From NCBI RefSeq assembly GCF_024137965.1, contig NZ_CP099975.1:1488001-1552000 (forward strand): a stretch of 64,000 nucleotides of DNA, given 5' to 3'. A model generated the notes under the pieces. That model was given only the letters and a program-made list of their open reading frames with translations. It was not told where the DNA came from and did no database searches. Shown piece after piece: positions 6,611 to 14,664 of the stretch. A program made the position numbers and the translations under genes. The stretch comes from Halomonas sp. Y3. GTDB taxonomy: Bacteria; Pseudomonadota; Gammaproteobacteria; Pseudomonadales; Halomonadaceae. How positions within the stretch are numbered: the stretch's first letter is position 1; each line of letters starts with the position of its first letter.

Positions 6611-9058
6611 TCAGGCCGCCTGGTGGCGCAGCACCTTGGACTTGTCGGTGACGAAGGCGTCGTACTCGAAGTCGTCCACGGTGAGCAGCTCCAGCACCCG
6701 AGCCTCGCGCTCGCGCATGAAGGCGGCGTCGTCGGCCGAGATCAGCCCGGCCTCCAGCGCGGCTTCCACCCGCTGCTCGGGATGCAGCGCATCGGCGGGC
6801 AGCTCGCCCTTGGCGAAGGCCTTGTTGACCGTGCGGTAGAGGCCCTCGGCGCGCTCCTGGGTCGCCAGCAGGGCGTTGTACTGGGCCAGCGGGTTCTCCT
6901 GCACGCCGTCGTCGGCCTGCCAGGTCTCGGCAAGGAGCTTCTGGCGCAGGGCGCTGTCACGGGAGACCGCCTGGGCGATGCTGCGGGCCAGGTCGTCGTG
7001 GGGCCGCTTGAAGCGCTTGCCCCGGGGCATGACCGCCAGGCGCAGCACGCCGGCCAGGGCCCGGTTGGGCAGGTTGTCGAGCAGTTCGTCCAGGGCCTGC
7101 TCGGCGCGACCCAGCAGCCACTGGCAGGCGTAGTGGAAGAGGGCAGCCTCACCCTCGACCTTGTCGCCCTCGTGCCACTGCTTGATCACCATGGAGGCGA
7201 GGTAGAGGTTGGAGAGCACATCGCCCAGTCGTGCCGAGAGCATCTCGCGCTGCTTGAGGGTGGAGCCGAGACTCGCCATGGCGGCATCGGCGCAGAGCCC
7301 GAAGCCGGCGGAGAGCCGCGCGATCTCCTGGGCGTAGCGACTGGCCTCGCCATCGAAGGGGACAGACGGCTTGCCAATGCCCAGGCCCTGGGTGAAGGCC
7401 CGGGCGGCATTGCCGAAGATCAGGCCGGTATGGCCGAAGAAGGCCTTGTCGAAGGCCTGGATATCATCGGCGTCCTTGGCGGCCAGCTCCTCGAGCACGT
7501 AGGGATGGCAGCGGATGGCGCCCTGGCCGAAGATCATCAGGTTGCGGGTCATGATGTTGGCGCCTTCCACGGTGATCGCCACCGGGTTGGCGCTGTAGCC
7601 GATCGCCAGGTAGTTGCGCGGCCCCAGAGTCACCGCCTTGCCGCCGTGGATGTCCATGGCGTCGCCGAGGATGACCCGCTGGAACTCGGTGAGCTGGCTC
7701 TTGAGGATCGCCGAGGGCACCGCCGGCTTCTCGCCGCGGTCGATGGTGTTGGCGGTCTGGTAGACCGCCGCCTGGGCGATATAGCCCAGCGCCGTCATGC
7801 GTGCCAGGGGCTCCTGGATGCCCTCCATCTCGGCCACGGGCACGTTGAACTGGCGGCGGATGCGGGCGAAGCCGCCGCTCCAGCCGATGGCGTAGCGGGC
7901 GGTGCCGGTGGCGCCGGAGGGGAGGGTGATGCAGCGGCCCACCGAGAGGCACTCCACCAGCATCCGCCAGCCCTGGCCGATCATCGCCTCGCCGCCGATG
8001 ATGGTATCCAGCGGTACGAAGACATCCTTGCCCTTGATCGGGCCGTTCAGGAAGGGGCTGCCGATGGGGTGGTGGCGGCGGCCGATCTCCATCCCTGCGG
8101 TGTCGCGGGGAATCAGCGCCAGGGTGATGCCGCGATCCTCCTCGTCGCCCAGCAGCTTCTCGGGGTCGAAGAGGCGGAAGGCCAGGCCCACCACGGTGGC
8201 GATGGGGGCCAGGGTGATCCAGCGCTTCTCGAAGTTGAGGCGCACGCCGAGCACCTCCTTGCCGTCGATGGTCTGCTTGCAGACCACGCCGGTGTCGGGC
8301 AGCGAGGTGGCGTCACTGCCGGCACGCGGGCCGGTGAGGCCGAAGCAGGGGATCTCGCGGCCGTCGGCGAGCCGCGGCAGGTAGTGGTTCTTCTGCTCGT
8401 CGGTGCCGTACTTGAGCAGCAGCTCACCCGGCCCAAGGGAGTTGGGCACGCCCACGGTGACCATCAGGGTCTCGTTGACCGAGAGCTTCTGCAGCACCAG
8501 GGACTGCGCCTTGGCGGAGAAGCCCAGGCCCCCATACGCCTTCGGGATGATCATGCCGAAGTAGCGCTCCTGCTTGAGGTGGTCCCAGAGCTCCTGGGGC
8601 AGGTCGGCGCGCTCCTTGGCGATCTCCCAGGCGTTGCACATGCCGGCGGCCACGGAGCACTGGTTGTCGATAAAGGCGCGCTCCTCGTCGCTGAGGCCGT
8701 CATCCTTGGCATCCAGCAGTGCCTGCCAGTTGGGCTTGCCGGTGAAGAGTTCGCCGTCCCAGGCCACGCTGCCGGCCTCCAGGGCGGTGCGCTCGGTGTC
8801 GGAGACCTTGGGCGAGACCTTCTTGAACAGGGCGAAGAGACGCGGGGTCAGCCACTTGCCGCGCAGGGCCGGCAGGCCGGCCACCGCTACGGCGATGGCG
8901 CCGGCCAGCAGCAGCAGGCCCAGCAGTGTGGAGGCGAGGAGCAGGCTTGCCAGGCCGGTAACGGCGAGCACCGCCAGGGCGGGCAGGGCGCCCGCCTCGC
9001 GGCGCATCACCGCCAGCAGGCCGACGACGGCCACGAGCAGCAGGATCAGGGTGAGCAT
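6611..9058 (-). CDS. fadE: Acyl-CoA dehydrogenase FadE (membrane-anchored, long form)
   Basis: An 815-residue protein, essentially the length of E. coli FadE (814). It begins with about 60 hydrophobic residues in two segments (anchor), followed by the acyl-CoA dehydrogenase core: FGMIIPKAYGGLGFSAKAQS, the FAD-binding segment CFGLTGPRAGSDATS, and DAMDIHGGKAVTLGPRNYLA. FadE carries out the first dehydrogenation of fatty-acid beta-oxidation on acyl-CoA. I start at the ATG 9058-9056, preceded by GGAG; a longer reading frame upstream has no good initiation site. A PsrA-like palindrome lies 49 bp upstream of the start, and the same motif precedes fadD near 57.66 kb, so regulation by a fatty-acid-responsive repressor is likely. 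Confidence 0.95.
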   Translation of the reverse strand: MLTLILLLVAVVGLLAVMRREAGALPALAVLAVTGLASLLLASTLLGLLLLAGAIAVAVAGLPALRGKWLTPRLFALFKKVSPKVSDTERTALEAGSVAWDGELFTGKPNWQALLDAKDDGLSDEERAFIDNQCSVAAGMCNAWEIAKERADLPQELWDHLKQERYFGMIIPKAYGGLGFSAKAQSLVLQKLSVNETLMVTVGVPNSLGPGELLLKYGTDEQKNHYLPRLADGREIPCFGLTGPRAGSDATSLPDTGVVCKQTIDGKEVLGVRLNFEKRWITLAPIATVVGLAFRLFDPEKLLGDEEDRGITLALIPRDTAGMEIGRRHHPIGSPFLNGPIKGKDVFVPLDTIIGGEAMIGQGWRMLVECLSVGRCITLPSGATGTARYAIGWSGGFARIRRQFNVPVAEMEGIQEPLARMTALGYIAQAAVYQTANTIDRGEKPAVPSAILKSQLTEFQRVILGDAMDIHGGKAVTLGPRNYLAIGYSANPVAITVEGANIMTRNLMIFGQGAIRCHPYVLEELAAKDADDIQAFDKAFFGHTGLIFGNAARAFTQGLGIGKPSVPFDGEASRYAQEIARLSAGFGLCADAAMASLGSTLKQREMLSARLGDVLSNLYLASMVIKQWHEGDKVEGEAALFHYACQWLLGRAEQALDELLDNLPNRALAGVLRLAVMPRGKRFKRPHDDLARSIAQAVSRDSALRQKLLAETWQADDGVQENPLAQYNALLATQERAEGLYRTVNKAFAKGELPADALHPEQRVEAALEAGLISADDAAFMREREARVLELLTVDDFEYDAFVTDKSKVLRHQAA

Positions 9059-9106
9059 GAAAAGACTCCGGTTGTTGTGGAAGGTTCTTGGATGAGACAG
9101 CGCATT

Positions 9107-9120
9107 CGAACGAATGTTTG
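9107..9120 (-). promoter_or_regulatory. PsrA-like operator upstream of fadE
   Basis: On the minus strand the site reads CAAAC-ATTC-GTTCG, one mismatch from the published PsrA pattern (G/C)AAAC(N2-4)GTTT(G/C). It lies 49 bp before the fadE start. A perfect match occurs upstream of fadD in this window. Confidence 0.55.
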
Positions 9121-9184
9121 AATTCTTGCAGACTAGCCGAGTTCCCTGCAAGCGGCCAGTGCGCAGGATCTGCCAGCCAGGGGT

Positions 9185-9213
9185 TGCCAACTGGGCTCGG
9201 CATGGGCATAATG
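9185..9213 (+). promoter_or_regulatory. Putative promoter of tRNA-Met
   Basis: TTGCCA and CATAAT are 17 bp apart, followed by a GC-rich discriminator of the kind found at stringently controlled stable-RNA promoters. The tRNA begins 38 bases downstream. Confidence 0.5.
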
Positions 9214-9251
9214 CGCCCCGTTGATTGGCGCAAGCCGCGCCTCTCAGCCTT

Positions 9252-9328
9252 GGCTACGTAGCTCAGCTGGTTAGAGCACATCACTCATAATGATGGGGTC
9301 CCCTGTTCAAATCAGGGCGTAGCCACCA
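9252..9328 (+). tRNA. tRNA-Met (CAT), elongator type
   Basis: A complete 77-nt cloverleaf with encoded CCA. The anticodon loop carries CAT, and the acceptor GGCTACG pairs with CGTAGCC. The 5' half is nearly identical to the E. coli elongator tRNA-Met, which argues against initiator or tRNA-Ile2. An identical copy lies in inverted orientation at 13499-13575. Confidence 0.95.
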
Positions 9329-9421
9329 GATATCGAACGCCCGCCCGGCCTCCATGGCCCGGCGGGCGTTCTGCATTTCGGTGCTGGACCATCTACCTTT
9401 CGGCGCTGGGCCATCCGGGCC

Positions 9422-9449
9422 TTGACCTTCACAAGCGAATCCGTATACT
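9422..9449 (+). promoter_or_regulatory. Putative promoter of the tRNA-Asn cluster
   Basis: TTGACC and TATACT are spaced by 16 bp, with a GC-rich discriminator after the -10. The first tRNA-Asn begins 21 bases later. Confidence 0.5.
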
Positions 9450-9470
9450 ACGCCCCGTGTTCGACGCCGT

Positions 9471-9546
<76 letters not shown>

Positions 9547-9580
9547 AGATCGCATCGAGCACGCTGCTGAAGGCCGAGAT

Positions 9581-9656
<76 letters not shown>

Positions 9657-9674
9657 TCGGCTCATATGTTTCGT

Positions 9675-9750
<76 letters not shown>

Positions 9751-9878
9751 TCTCCTAGTCATCTCACTCTCTCTTTTCTGTTATCGTCCCTGCCGGGCGA
9801 ATTTTTGCGTGTCTGTCAATCCTGTGTTGCCCGCCTGTCGGGGATTCGGCGTGTCCTACTGCCCGTTTGTCGGACATG

Positions 9879-9902
9879 AAAACGCCGCCCCGAAGGGCGG
9901 CG
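9879..9902 (-). terminator. Rho-independent terminator of prc
   Basis: Reading the minus strand, an 8-bp GC stem with a TTCG loop is followed by TTTTC. It lies 26 bases beyond the prc stop codon. Confidence 0.75.
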
Positions 9903-9927
9903 CGTTGGGCTTTCGGTGCCGGCGATA

Positions 9928-11982
9928 TCAGTTGCGCTGGGCGTAGCGGTAGCCGGGGTCCAGCAGGGCGTAGTCGAGCAGGATATGGGCGGCCTCCTGC
10001 ACCTGGACCTGCTCCACCGGCTCTTCGTCGCTCTCCTCATCGCGGGCGTCAATCCACTCCTCGAGCAGGTCCAGGCCAAGCGCCTGGCGGCGCGTGTTCT
10101 CCAGGGCGAGCTGCTCGGCCTCCTGCTCCTCGACCTCCCGCTGGCGCTGCTCGCGGTTCAGGCTGACGCTGACGGTCTGCTCGCGCAGGCGACGGTTGAG
10201 CTCTGCCTGCTCGGTCAGGTAGCGAAAGTTCGGGTGCTCGGCGGCGCGAGTACGGTGGCGGTCCTTGATCGCCTCCAGGTGGCGCCACGGCTCGCCGTAG
10301 TGGCGATACTGCACCGAGCGCACGGTATCCCAGTCCAGGGCGTTGTCCAGGCTGCTTTCGCCGATCAGCTCCGGGTCGATCAGGCTCGGGAAAATGATGT
10401 CCGGCTCCACGCCGCGGTGCTGGGTGCTGTCGCCGGAGATGCGGTAGAACTTGGCGCGGGTCAGCTTGATCTGGCCGTGGCTCAGGTCGTTGAGGGTCTG
10501 CACCGTGCCCTTGCCGAACGTCGGCGTGCCCAGCACCAGGCCGCGGCCGTAATCCTGGATGGCGCCGGCGAAGATCTCCGAGGCGGAGGCGGACAGGCGA
10601 TTGACCAGCACGCCCAGGGGGCCGTCATAGAGGGTGCCGGCCTCGGTGTCGCCGTAGAGGCTGATACGGCCCCGGGCGTCACGCACCTGCACGGTGGGGC
10701 CGCGGTCGATAAAGAGGCCGATCAGCGAGTTGGCCTCCTGCAGGGCGCCACCGCCGTTATTGCGCAGGTCGAGCACAATGCCCTCCACGCCCTCTTCCTT
10801 GAGGCGCTCGACCTCCCGGGCCACGTCTCGGGTGGTGCTGCGGAAGTCTTCCTCACCCGCCTGCCAGGCATCGAAGTCCACGTAGAAGGTGGGGATCTTG
10901 ATGACGCCGATGCGGTGCATGCCGTCATCCCGCTCGATCTCGATCACCTTGCCCTGAGCTGCCTGATCCTCCAGGTTCACGGTGTCCCGGGTGATCTCGA
11001 CGACCCGCGACCGGGTCATGTCCACCGCCTGGGCGGGCACCACGTCAAGGCGCACCACCGAGCCCTTGGGGCCGCGAATCAGGTCTACCACGTTGTCCAG
11101 GCGCATGCCCACTACGTTGACCATCTCGCCCTCTTCCTGGCCGACGGCGATGATGCGGTCGGCGGGTTCCAGCACGCCGGCGCGGTCGGCGGGGCCGCCG
11201 GGCACCAGGCTTGCGACCTTCACGTACTCGCCGTCGGACTGCAGCATGGCGCCGATGCCCTCCAGTGAGAGGCGCATCTGGATATCGAAGGACTCGCCCT
11301 GGCGGGGGGAGAGGTAGCCGCTATGGGGGTCGATGCTGCTGGTGACCGCCGCCATGAAGAGGCCGAAGATGTCCTCCTCGTTGGTCTGGCGAACCCGGCT
11401 GAGCTGCCCCTCGTAGCGCTGACGCAGGTTGGTCTCAACCTGGTCATCGTCCTGGCCGCTGATGGCAAGCGTGAGGGCGGCGTTCTTGAGGCGCTTGAAC
11501 CAGAGCTCATCGAGCTCCTCGATGCTCTCGGCCCAAGGGGCCTCGTCACGGTCGAGCTCGAGGCGCATGTCGCTGTCGTAGGTGAAGTTCAGCCCCTCGT
11601 CGAGCCGTTCCAGCAGCCATTCGAAGCGTGACTCGGCGCGCTCGTGATAGCGGTGGTAAAGCGCGTAGATATCGTTAAGGTCGCCATCGAAGAGGGCGTC
11701 GTCGATGCGCGCTTCCAGGTGGCGGAAGTCGTCGACATCCTCGGCCAGCAGGAAGGCGCGTTGGCCGTCCAGGACCGACAGATAGCGCTCGAAGGCCTGG
11801 TGCGACCAGGCGTCATCCAGGCTGATGTCGGCGTAGTGGCCATAGCGCAGCGATTCGGCGACCTCGACGGCCGCCTGACGCTGGGCGTCGGTGGGTTGCG
11901 GCTGCGCCAGGGCAACCCCGGCAACCAGCAGCAGGCCGACCAGAGCGGCGGCTGGACGTGCCAGGTGGGCAAGCAGGCTCAT
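9928..11982 (-). CDS. prc: Tail-specific carboxy-terminal protease Prc (peptidase S41A)
   Basis: A 684-residue periplasmic protease, the same size as E. coli Prc (682). A signal peptide ends near residue 26 (VAGVALA). The PDZ domain includes VPGGPADRAGVLEPADRI (about 260-276). The catalytic region shows Ser466 in SASASEI, Asp477 and Lys491 in FGKGTVQ; the Ser-Lys spacing of 25 matches the E. coli pair Ser452/Lys477. The C-terminal 180 residues are charged and helical, as in Prc. The enzyme degrades tagged or misfolded envelope proteins and trims lipoproteins and hydrolases. It is transcribed alone, divergent from the M18 aminopeptidase with 136 bp between starts, and has its own terminator. 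Confidence 0.95.
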   Translation of the reverse strand: MSLLAHLARPAAALVGLLLVAGVALAQPQPTDAQRQAAVEVAESLRYGHYADISLDDAWSHQAFERYLSVLDGQRAFLLAEDVDDFRHLEARIDDALFDGDLNDIYALYHRYHERAESRFEWLLERLDEGLNFTYDSDMRLELDRDEAPWAESIEELDELWFKRLKNAALTLAISGQDDDQVETNLRQRYEGQLSRVRQTNEEDIFGLFMAAVTSSIDPHSGYLSPRQGESFDIQMRLSLEGIGAMLQSDGEYVKVASLVPGGPADRAGVLEPADRIIAVGQEEGEMVNVVGMRLDNVVDLIRGPKGSVVRLDVVPAQAVDMTRSRVVEITRDTVNLEDQAAQGKVIEIERDDGMHRIGVIKIPTFYVDFDAWQAGEEDFRSTTRDVAREVERLKEEGVEGIVLDLRNNGGGALQEANSLIGLFIDRGPTVQVRDARGRISLYGDTEAGTLYDGPLGVLVNRLSASASEIFAGAIQDYGRGLVLGTPTFGKGTVQTLNDLSHGQIKLTRAKFYRISGDSTQHRGVEPDIIFPSLIDPELIGESSLDNALDWDTVRSVQYRHYGEPWRHLEAIKDRHRTRAAEHPNFRYLTEQAELNRRLREQTVSVSLNREQRQREVEEQEAEQLALENTRRQALGLDLLEEWIDARDEESDEEPVEQVQVQEAAHILLDYALLDPGYRYAQRN

Positions 11983-12118
11983 CGATGAAGCACTCCCGGT
12001 TTCATGTACACTCTAGTTCCCTTGACCCTTTTCGGGCCCGCGAGTTGCGCGGACCGAAGGAGTATTGTAGCAGCTTCCCCCGTCATCCCATGACACCTGT
12101 TAGTCAGTAGAGGATCTC

Positions 12119-13417
12119 ATGTCCCAGGACGACCTCATCGAGCGCCTGCTCGAATTTCTGCGCCGTTCGCCCACCCCCTGGCATGCCGTCGGCAGCATGG
12201 CCGCCCGCCTCGAGGCGGCGGGCTTCCGTCGCCTGGACGAGCGTGACGGCTGGCGGCTCTCGCCCGGCGAGCGCGTCTATGTGACCCGCAACGACTCCTC
12301 CATCGTTGCCCTGCAGCTGCCCGAAGGGGAGCTCGCCGCGCTGCGCATGATCGGCGCCCACACCGATAGCCCTGGCCTGCGCCTCAAGCCCAGCGCTGCC
12401 CAGACCAGTGCCGGCTGGCTGCAGCTCGGCGTCGAGACCTATGGCGGTATGCTGCTGGCCCCCTGGTTTGACCGAGACCTGGGGTTGGCGGGGCGCCTCC
12501 ATGTGCGACATCCCGACGGTCGCCTCCAGGGGCTCCTGCTCAGCGTCGACCGTCCGGTGGCGATCATTCCGAGCCTGGCCATTCACCTGGATCGCGACGT
12601 CAATCAGGGGCGGCCGATCAACGCCCAGACCGAGATGGCGCCGGTCTTCCTGCAAGGGGGGGGGAAGGCCGACCTGGAGCGCCTGCTCAAGGGCTGGGTC
12701 GCCGAGCAGCACGGTCTTGACGGGGTGGAGATTCTCGACTTCGAACTGGGCTTTCATGACATGCAGCCCCCGGCTCGCGTTGGCGTTGAGGGCGAGCTGA
12801 TCGCCAGTGCGCGGCTCGATAACCTGCTCTCCTGCTTTATCGGCCTGGAGGCCCTGCTCTCCTCGGATGGTAAGCAGGGTGCCCTGCTGGTCGCCAACGA
12901 CCACGAAGAGGTGGGCAGTGCCAGCGCCTGCGGGGCTCAGGGGCCCTTCCTCGGCGACGTGTTGCGTCGGGTCAATGAGCAGCTCGGCGGGGGAGGGGAG
13001 GAGTCCTTCATTCGCCTGGTTCAGGCGTCGCGGATGATCTCCTGCGATAACGCCCATGCGCTGCACCCCAACTTCACCGACAAGCACGACGCCGCCCACG
13101 GGCCGGCGCTCAACGGCGGGCCGGTGATCAAGGTCAACGCCAACCAGCGCTACGCCACCAACAGTGCTACTGCGGCCATGTTCCGGGATCTGTGTCGCGA
13201 GGCGGGGGTGCCGGTGCAGACTTTCGTGACTCGTGCCGACATGGGCTGCGGCAGCACCATCGGGCCGATCACCGCCACCGAGCTTGGGGTGCCGACACTG
13301 GACGTGGGGGCGCCCCAGTGGGCCATGCACTCCATTCGTGAGACGGCGGGTGTGCGGGACGTGGAATATCTGACCCGTGCGCTCGTCGCCTTCTGCAATC
13401 GCGCTGACCTGGCGTGA
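12119..13417 (+). CDS. apeB: M18-family aminopeptidase (ApeB/PepC-like)
   Basis: A 432-residue cytosolic metallo-aminopeptidase of family M18. Zinc-ligand motifs are in order: GAHTDSPGLRLKP (about residues 79-91), ANDHEEVGSAS with the catalytic Glu pair (about 259-269), SCDNAHALHPNFTDKHD (about 308-324) and a late TRADMGCGSTIGPI that is a family hallmark. Length matches Pseudomonas-type M18 enzymes of about 430 residues. It removes N-terminal residues from peptides. It is a single gene followed by a strong bidirectional terminator. Confidence 0.93.
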   Translation: MSQDDLIERLLEFLRRSPTPWHAVGSMAARLEAAGFRRLDERDGWRLSPGERVYVTRNDSSIVALQLPEGELAALRMIGAHTDSPGLRLKPSAAQTSAGWLQLGVETYGGMLLAPWFDRDLGLAGRLHVRHPDGRLQGLLLSVDRPVAIIPSLAIHLDRDVNQGRPINAQTEMAPVFLQGGGKADLERLLKGWVAEQHGLDGVEILDFELGFHDMQPPARVGVEGELIASARLDNLLSCFIGLEALLSSDGKQGALLVANDHEEVGSASACGAQGPFLGDVLRRVNEQLGGGGEESFIRLVQASRMISCDNAHALHPNFTDKHDAAHGPALNGGPVIKVNANQRYATNSATAAMFRDLCREAGVPVQTFVTRADMGCGSTIGPITATELGVPTLDVGAPQWAMHSIRETAGVRDVEYLTRALVAFCNRADLA

Positions 13418-13462
13418 GCCTGTCCGGCCAGGCAGGATGCGCCGCTGGTCGAGCGCATACAA

Positions 13463-13491
13463 AAAACCCGGCGCCTGAGGCGCCGGGTTTT
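13463..13491. terminator. Bidirectional rho-independent terminator
   Basis: A 13-bp stem (nine GC-rich pairs plus four A-T pairs) with a TGA loop; A and T runs on both sides let it serve apeB on the plus strand and tRNA-Met on the minus strand. Confidence 0.8.
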
Positions 13492-13498
13492 GCGGTTC

Positions 13499-13575
13499 TG
13501 GTGGCTACGCCCTGATTTGAACAGGGGACCCCATCATTATGAGTGATGTGCTCTAACCAGCTGAGCTACGTAGCC
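13499..13575 (-). tRNA. tRNA-Met (CAT), inverted second copy
   Basis: Reverse complement of the 77-nt tRNA-Met at 9252-9328, with no differences. Together the two copies form a perfect inverted repeat flanking the tRNA-Asn cluster, prc and apeB. Confidence 0.95.
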
Positions 13576-13585
13576 AGCGGCGCGT

Positions 13586-13614
13586 ACTTTATCCCCCGCC
13601 GCAGGTCGTGTCAA
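13586..13614 (-). promoter_or_regulatory. Putative promoter of inverted tRNA-Met
   Basis: On the minus strand TTGACA and TAAAGT are exactly 17 bp apart, and the discriminator is GC-rich. The tRNA starts 10 bases downstream of the -10. Confidence 0.6.
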
Positions 13615-13664
13615 CTCCCTGATGGCAAAGGGTTCACGTTCGAAAAACCGCCTTCGCGAGGTGC

Positions 13665-13693
13665 TTGACACCCGTCGAGTGGCTCAGTAACAT
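13665..13693 (+). promoter_or_regulatory. Putative promoter of the tRNA-Glu/tRNA-Gly cluster
   Basis: TTGACA and TAACAT are 17 bp apart with a GC-rich discriminator. The first tRNA-Glu begins 30 bases downstream; no equally good promoter is seen between later tRNAs. Confidence 0.6.
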
Positions 13694-13723
13694 ACGCGCC
13701 ACCTCGACGAGCCGAGACATTGC

Positions 13724-13799
13724 GTCCCATTCGTCTAGTGGTCTAGGACACCGCCCTTTCACGGCGGGAACAGGGGTTCGAACCCCCTATGGGACGCCA
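13724..13799 (+). tRNA. tRNA-Glu (TTC), copy 1
   Basis: A complete 76-nt tRNA with CCA. The acceptor GTCCCAT pairs with ATGGGAC, and the anticodon loop CTTTCAC carries TTC. Confidence 0.95.
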
Positions 13800-13833
13800 C
13801 TCGACTCATCAAGGTGCCGGAGTGCAAGAAAAC

Positions 13834-13908
13834 GCGGGAATAGCTCAGTGGTAGAGCACAACCTTGCCAAGGTTGGGGTCGCGAGTTCGAATCTCGTTTC
13901 CCGCTCCA
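13834..13908 (+). tRNA. tRNA-Gly (GCC), copy 1
   Basis: A complete 75-nt tRNA with CCA. The acceptor GCGGGAA pairs with TTCCCGC, and the anticodon is GCC. A short CTACC/GGTAG inverted repeat follows and is duplicated after copy 2. Confidence 0.95.
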
Positions 13909-13951
13909 TCTACCCTTAGGTAGGCGGAATCAGCTTTAAACGGCTTACTGC

Positions 13952-14027
13952 GTCCCATTCGTCTAGTGGTCCAGGACACCGCCCTTTCACGGCGGGAACA
14001 GGGGTTCGAACCCCCTATGGGACGCCA
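13952..14027 (+). tRNA. tRNA-Glu (TTC), copy 2
   Basis: A complete 76-nt tRNA, identical to copy 1 except for a C in place of T in the D-arm region (GTCCAGG instead of GTCTAGG). Confidence 0.95.
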
Positions 14028-14058
14028 CTTCTCCGGTAGCAACAGGCAGTGCGATCAA

Positions 14059-14133
14059 GCGGGAATAGCTCAGTGGTAGAGCACAACCTTGCCAAGGTTG
14101 GGGTCGCGAGTTCGAATCTCGTTTCCCGCTCCA
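14059..14133 (+). tRNA. tRNA-Gly (GCC), copy 2
   Basis: A complete 75-nt tRNA with CCA, identical to copies 1 and 3. Confidence 0.95.
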
Positions 14134-14168
14134 TCTACCGTTAGGTAGGCGGAACAGAGCAGGTAGGA

Positions 14169-14217
14169 GGGTCGCGAGCTGGAACGCCAGCCCGGTCGAA
14201 TCTCGTTTCCCGCTCCA
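14169..14217 (+). pseudogene. Broken tRNA-Gly 3' end with an internal insertion
   Basis: The segment starts with GGGTCGCGAG, as in the variable/T-arm of tRNA-Gly, and ends with TCGAATCTCGTTTCCCGCT followed by CCA, the tRNA-Gly 3' end. A 17-base stretch containing CGCCAGCCCGG interrupts the T-arm. The 5' half is missing, so no tRNA can fold. It lies directly before tRNA-Glu copy 3. Confidence 0.7.
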
Positions 14218-14220
14218 TGC

Positions 14221-14296
14221 GTCCCATTCGTCTAGTGGTCTAGGACACCGCCCTTTCACGGCGGGAACAGGGGTTCGAACCCCCTATGGGACGCCA
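14221..14296 (+). tRNA. tRNA-Glu (TTC), copy 3
   Basis: A complete 76-nt tRNA with CCA, identical to copy 1. It begins three bases after the broken tRNA-Gly 3' end. Confidence 0.95.
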
Positions 14297-14324
14297 CTTC
14301 GCAACTGCAGGCGGTACTCGACAA

Positions 14325-14399
14325 GCGGGAATAGCTCAGTGGTAGAGCACAACCTTGCCAAGGTTGGGGTCGCGAGTTCGAATCTCGTTTCCCGCTCCA
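14325..14399 (+). tRNA. tRNA-Gly (GCC), copy 3
   Basis: A complete 75-nt tRNA with CCA, identical to copies 1 and 2. It ends the tandem array. Confidence 0.95.
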
Positions 14400-14457
14400 T
14401 GTCGGTCTGCGTCAAGCCAAGCTTGCGGTCACGATCCGGTGCGCCGGCCCGATGGAT

Positions 14458-14490
14458 CGCCAGCCCGGCCGAATCTCGTTTCCCGCTTCA
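14458..14490 (+). pseudogene. Second tRNA-Gly 3' remnant
   Basis: A 33-base stretch matches 14185-14217 at 31 positions: CGCCAGCCCGG followed by the tRNA-Gly 3' end, here ending TTCA instead of TCCA. It lies in the 265-base region between the tRNA array and the ABC transporter gene, where I see no other gene. Confidence 0.65.
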
Positions 14491-14664
14491 TATCGTCAAC
14501 CCCATCGTTCTTTTTAGATGCTTGCTCCTGTGCAGGCGTTTTTGCGTGTCCGGCTCCCGTGGCCGTCCTCGCCCAGCGCCTTGAATCCGCAGGCGCCTGC
14601 CCCCATATCCTCATGCCTTTGCGGCATGACCGCCGCTTCCCCTGACCAGCATCAAGGATTGCGC

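Noticed and set aside
6227..9121. A 964-codon open frame on the plus strand opposite fadE, and similar long frames opposite many genes
   Set aside because: High GC content removes stop codons from shadow frames. The translations are low-complexity (G, H, Q, L, R, V rich) and resemble no protein family, while the opposite strand has clear families.
13724..14399. Tandem repeats as a CRISPR array
   Set aside because: The repeated units fold as complete tRNA-Glu and tRNA-Gly genes.
14339..14584. Open frames across tRNA-Gly copy 3 and the following gap
   Set aside because: They read through an intact tRNA and have no start signal. The DNA is explained by the tRNA and its broken copy.
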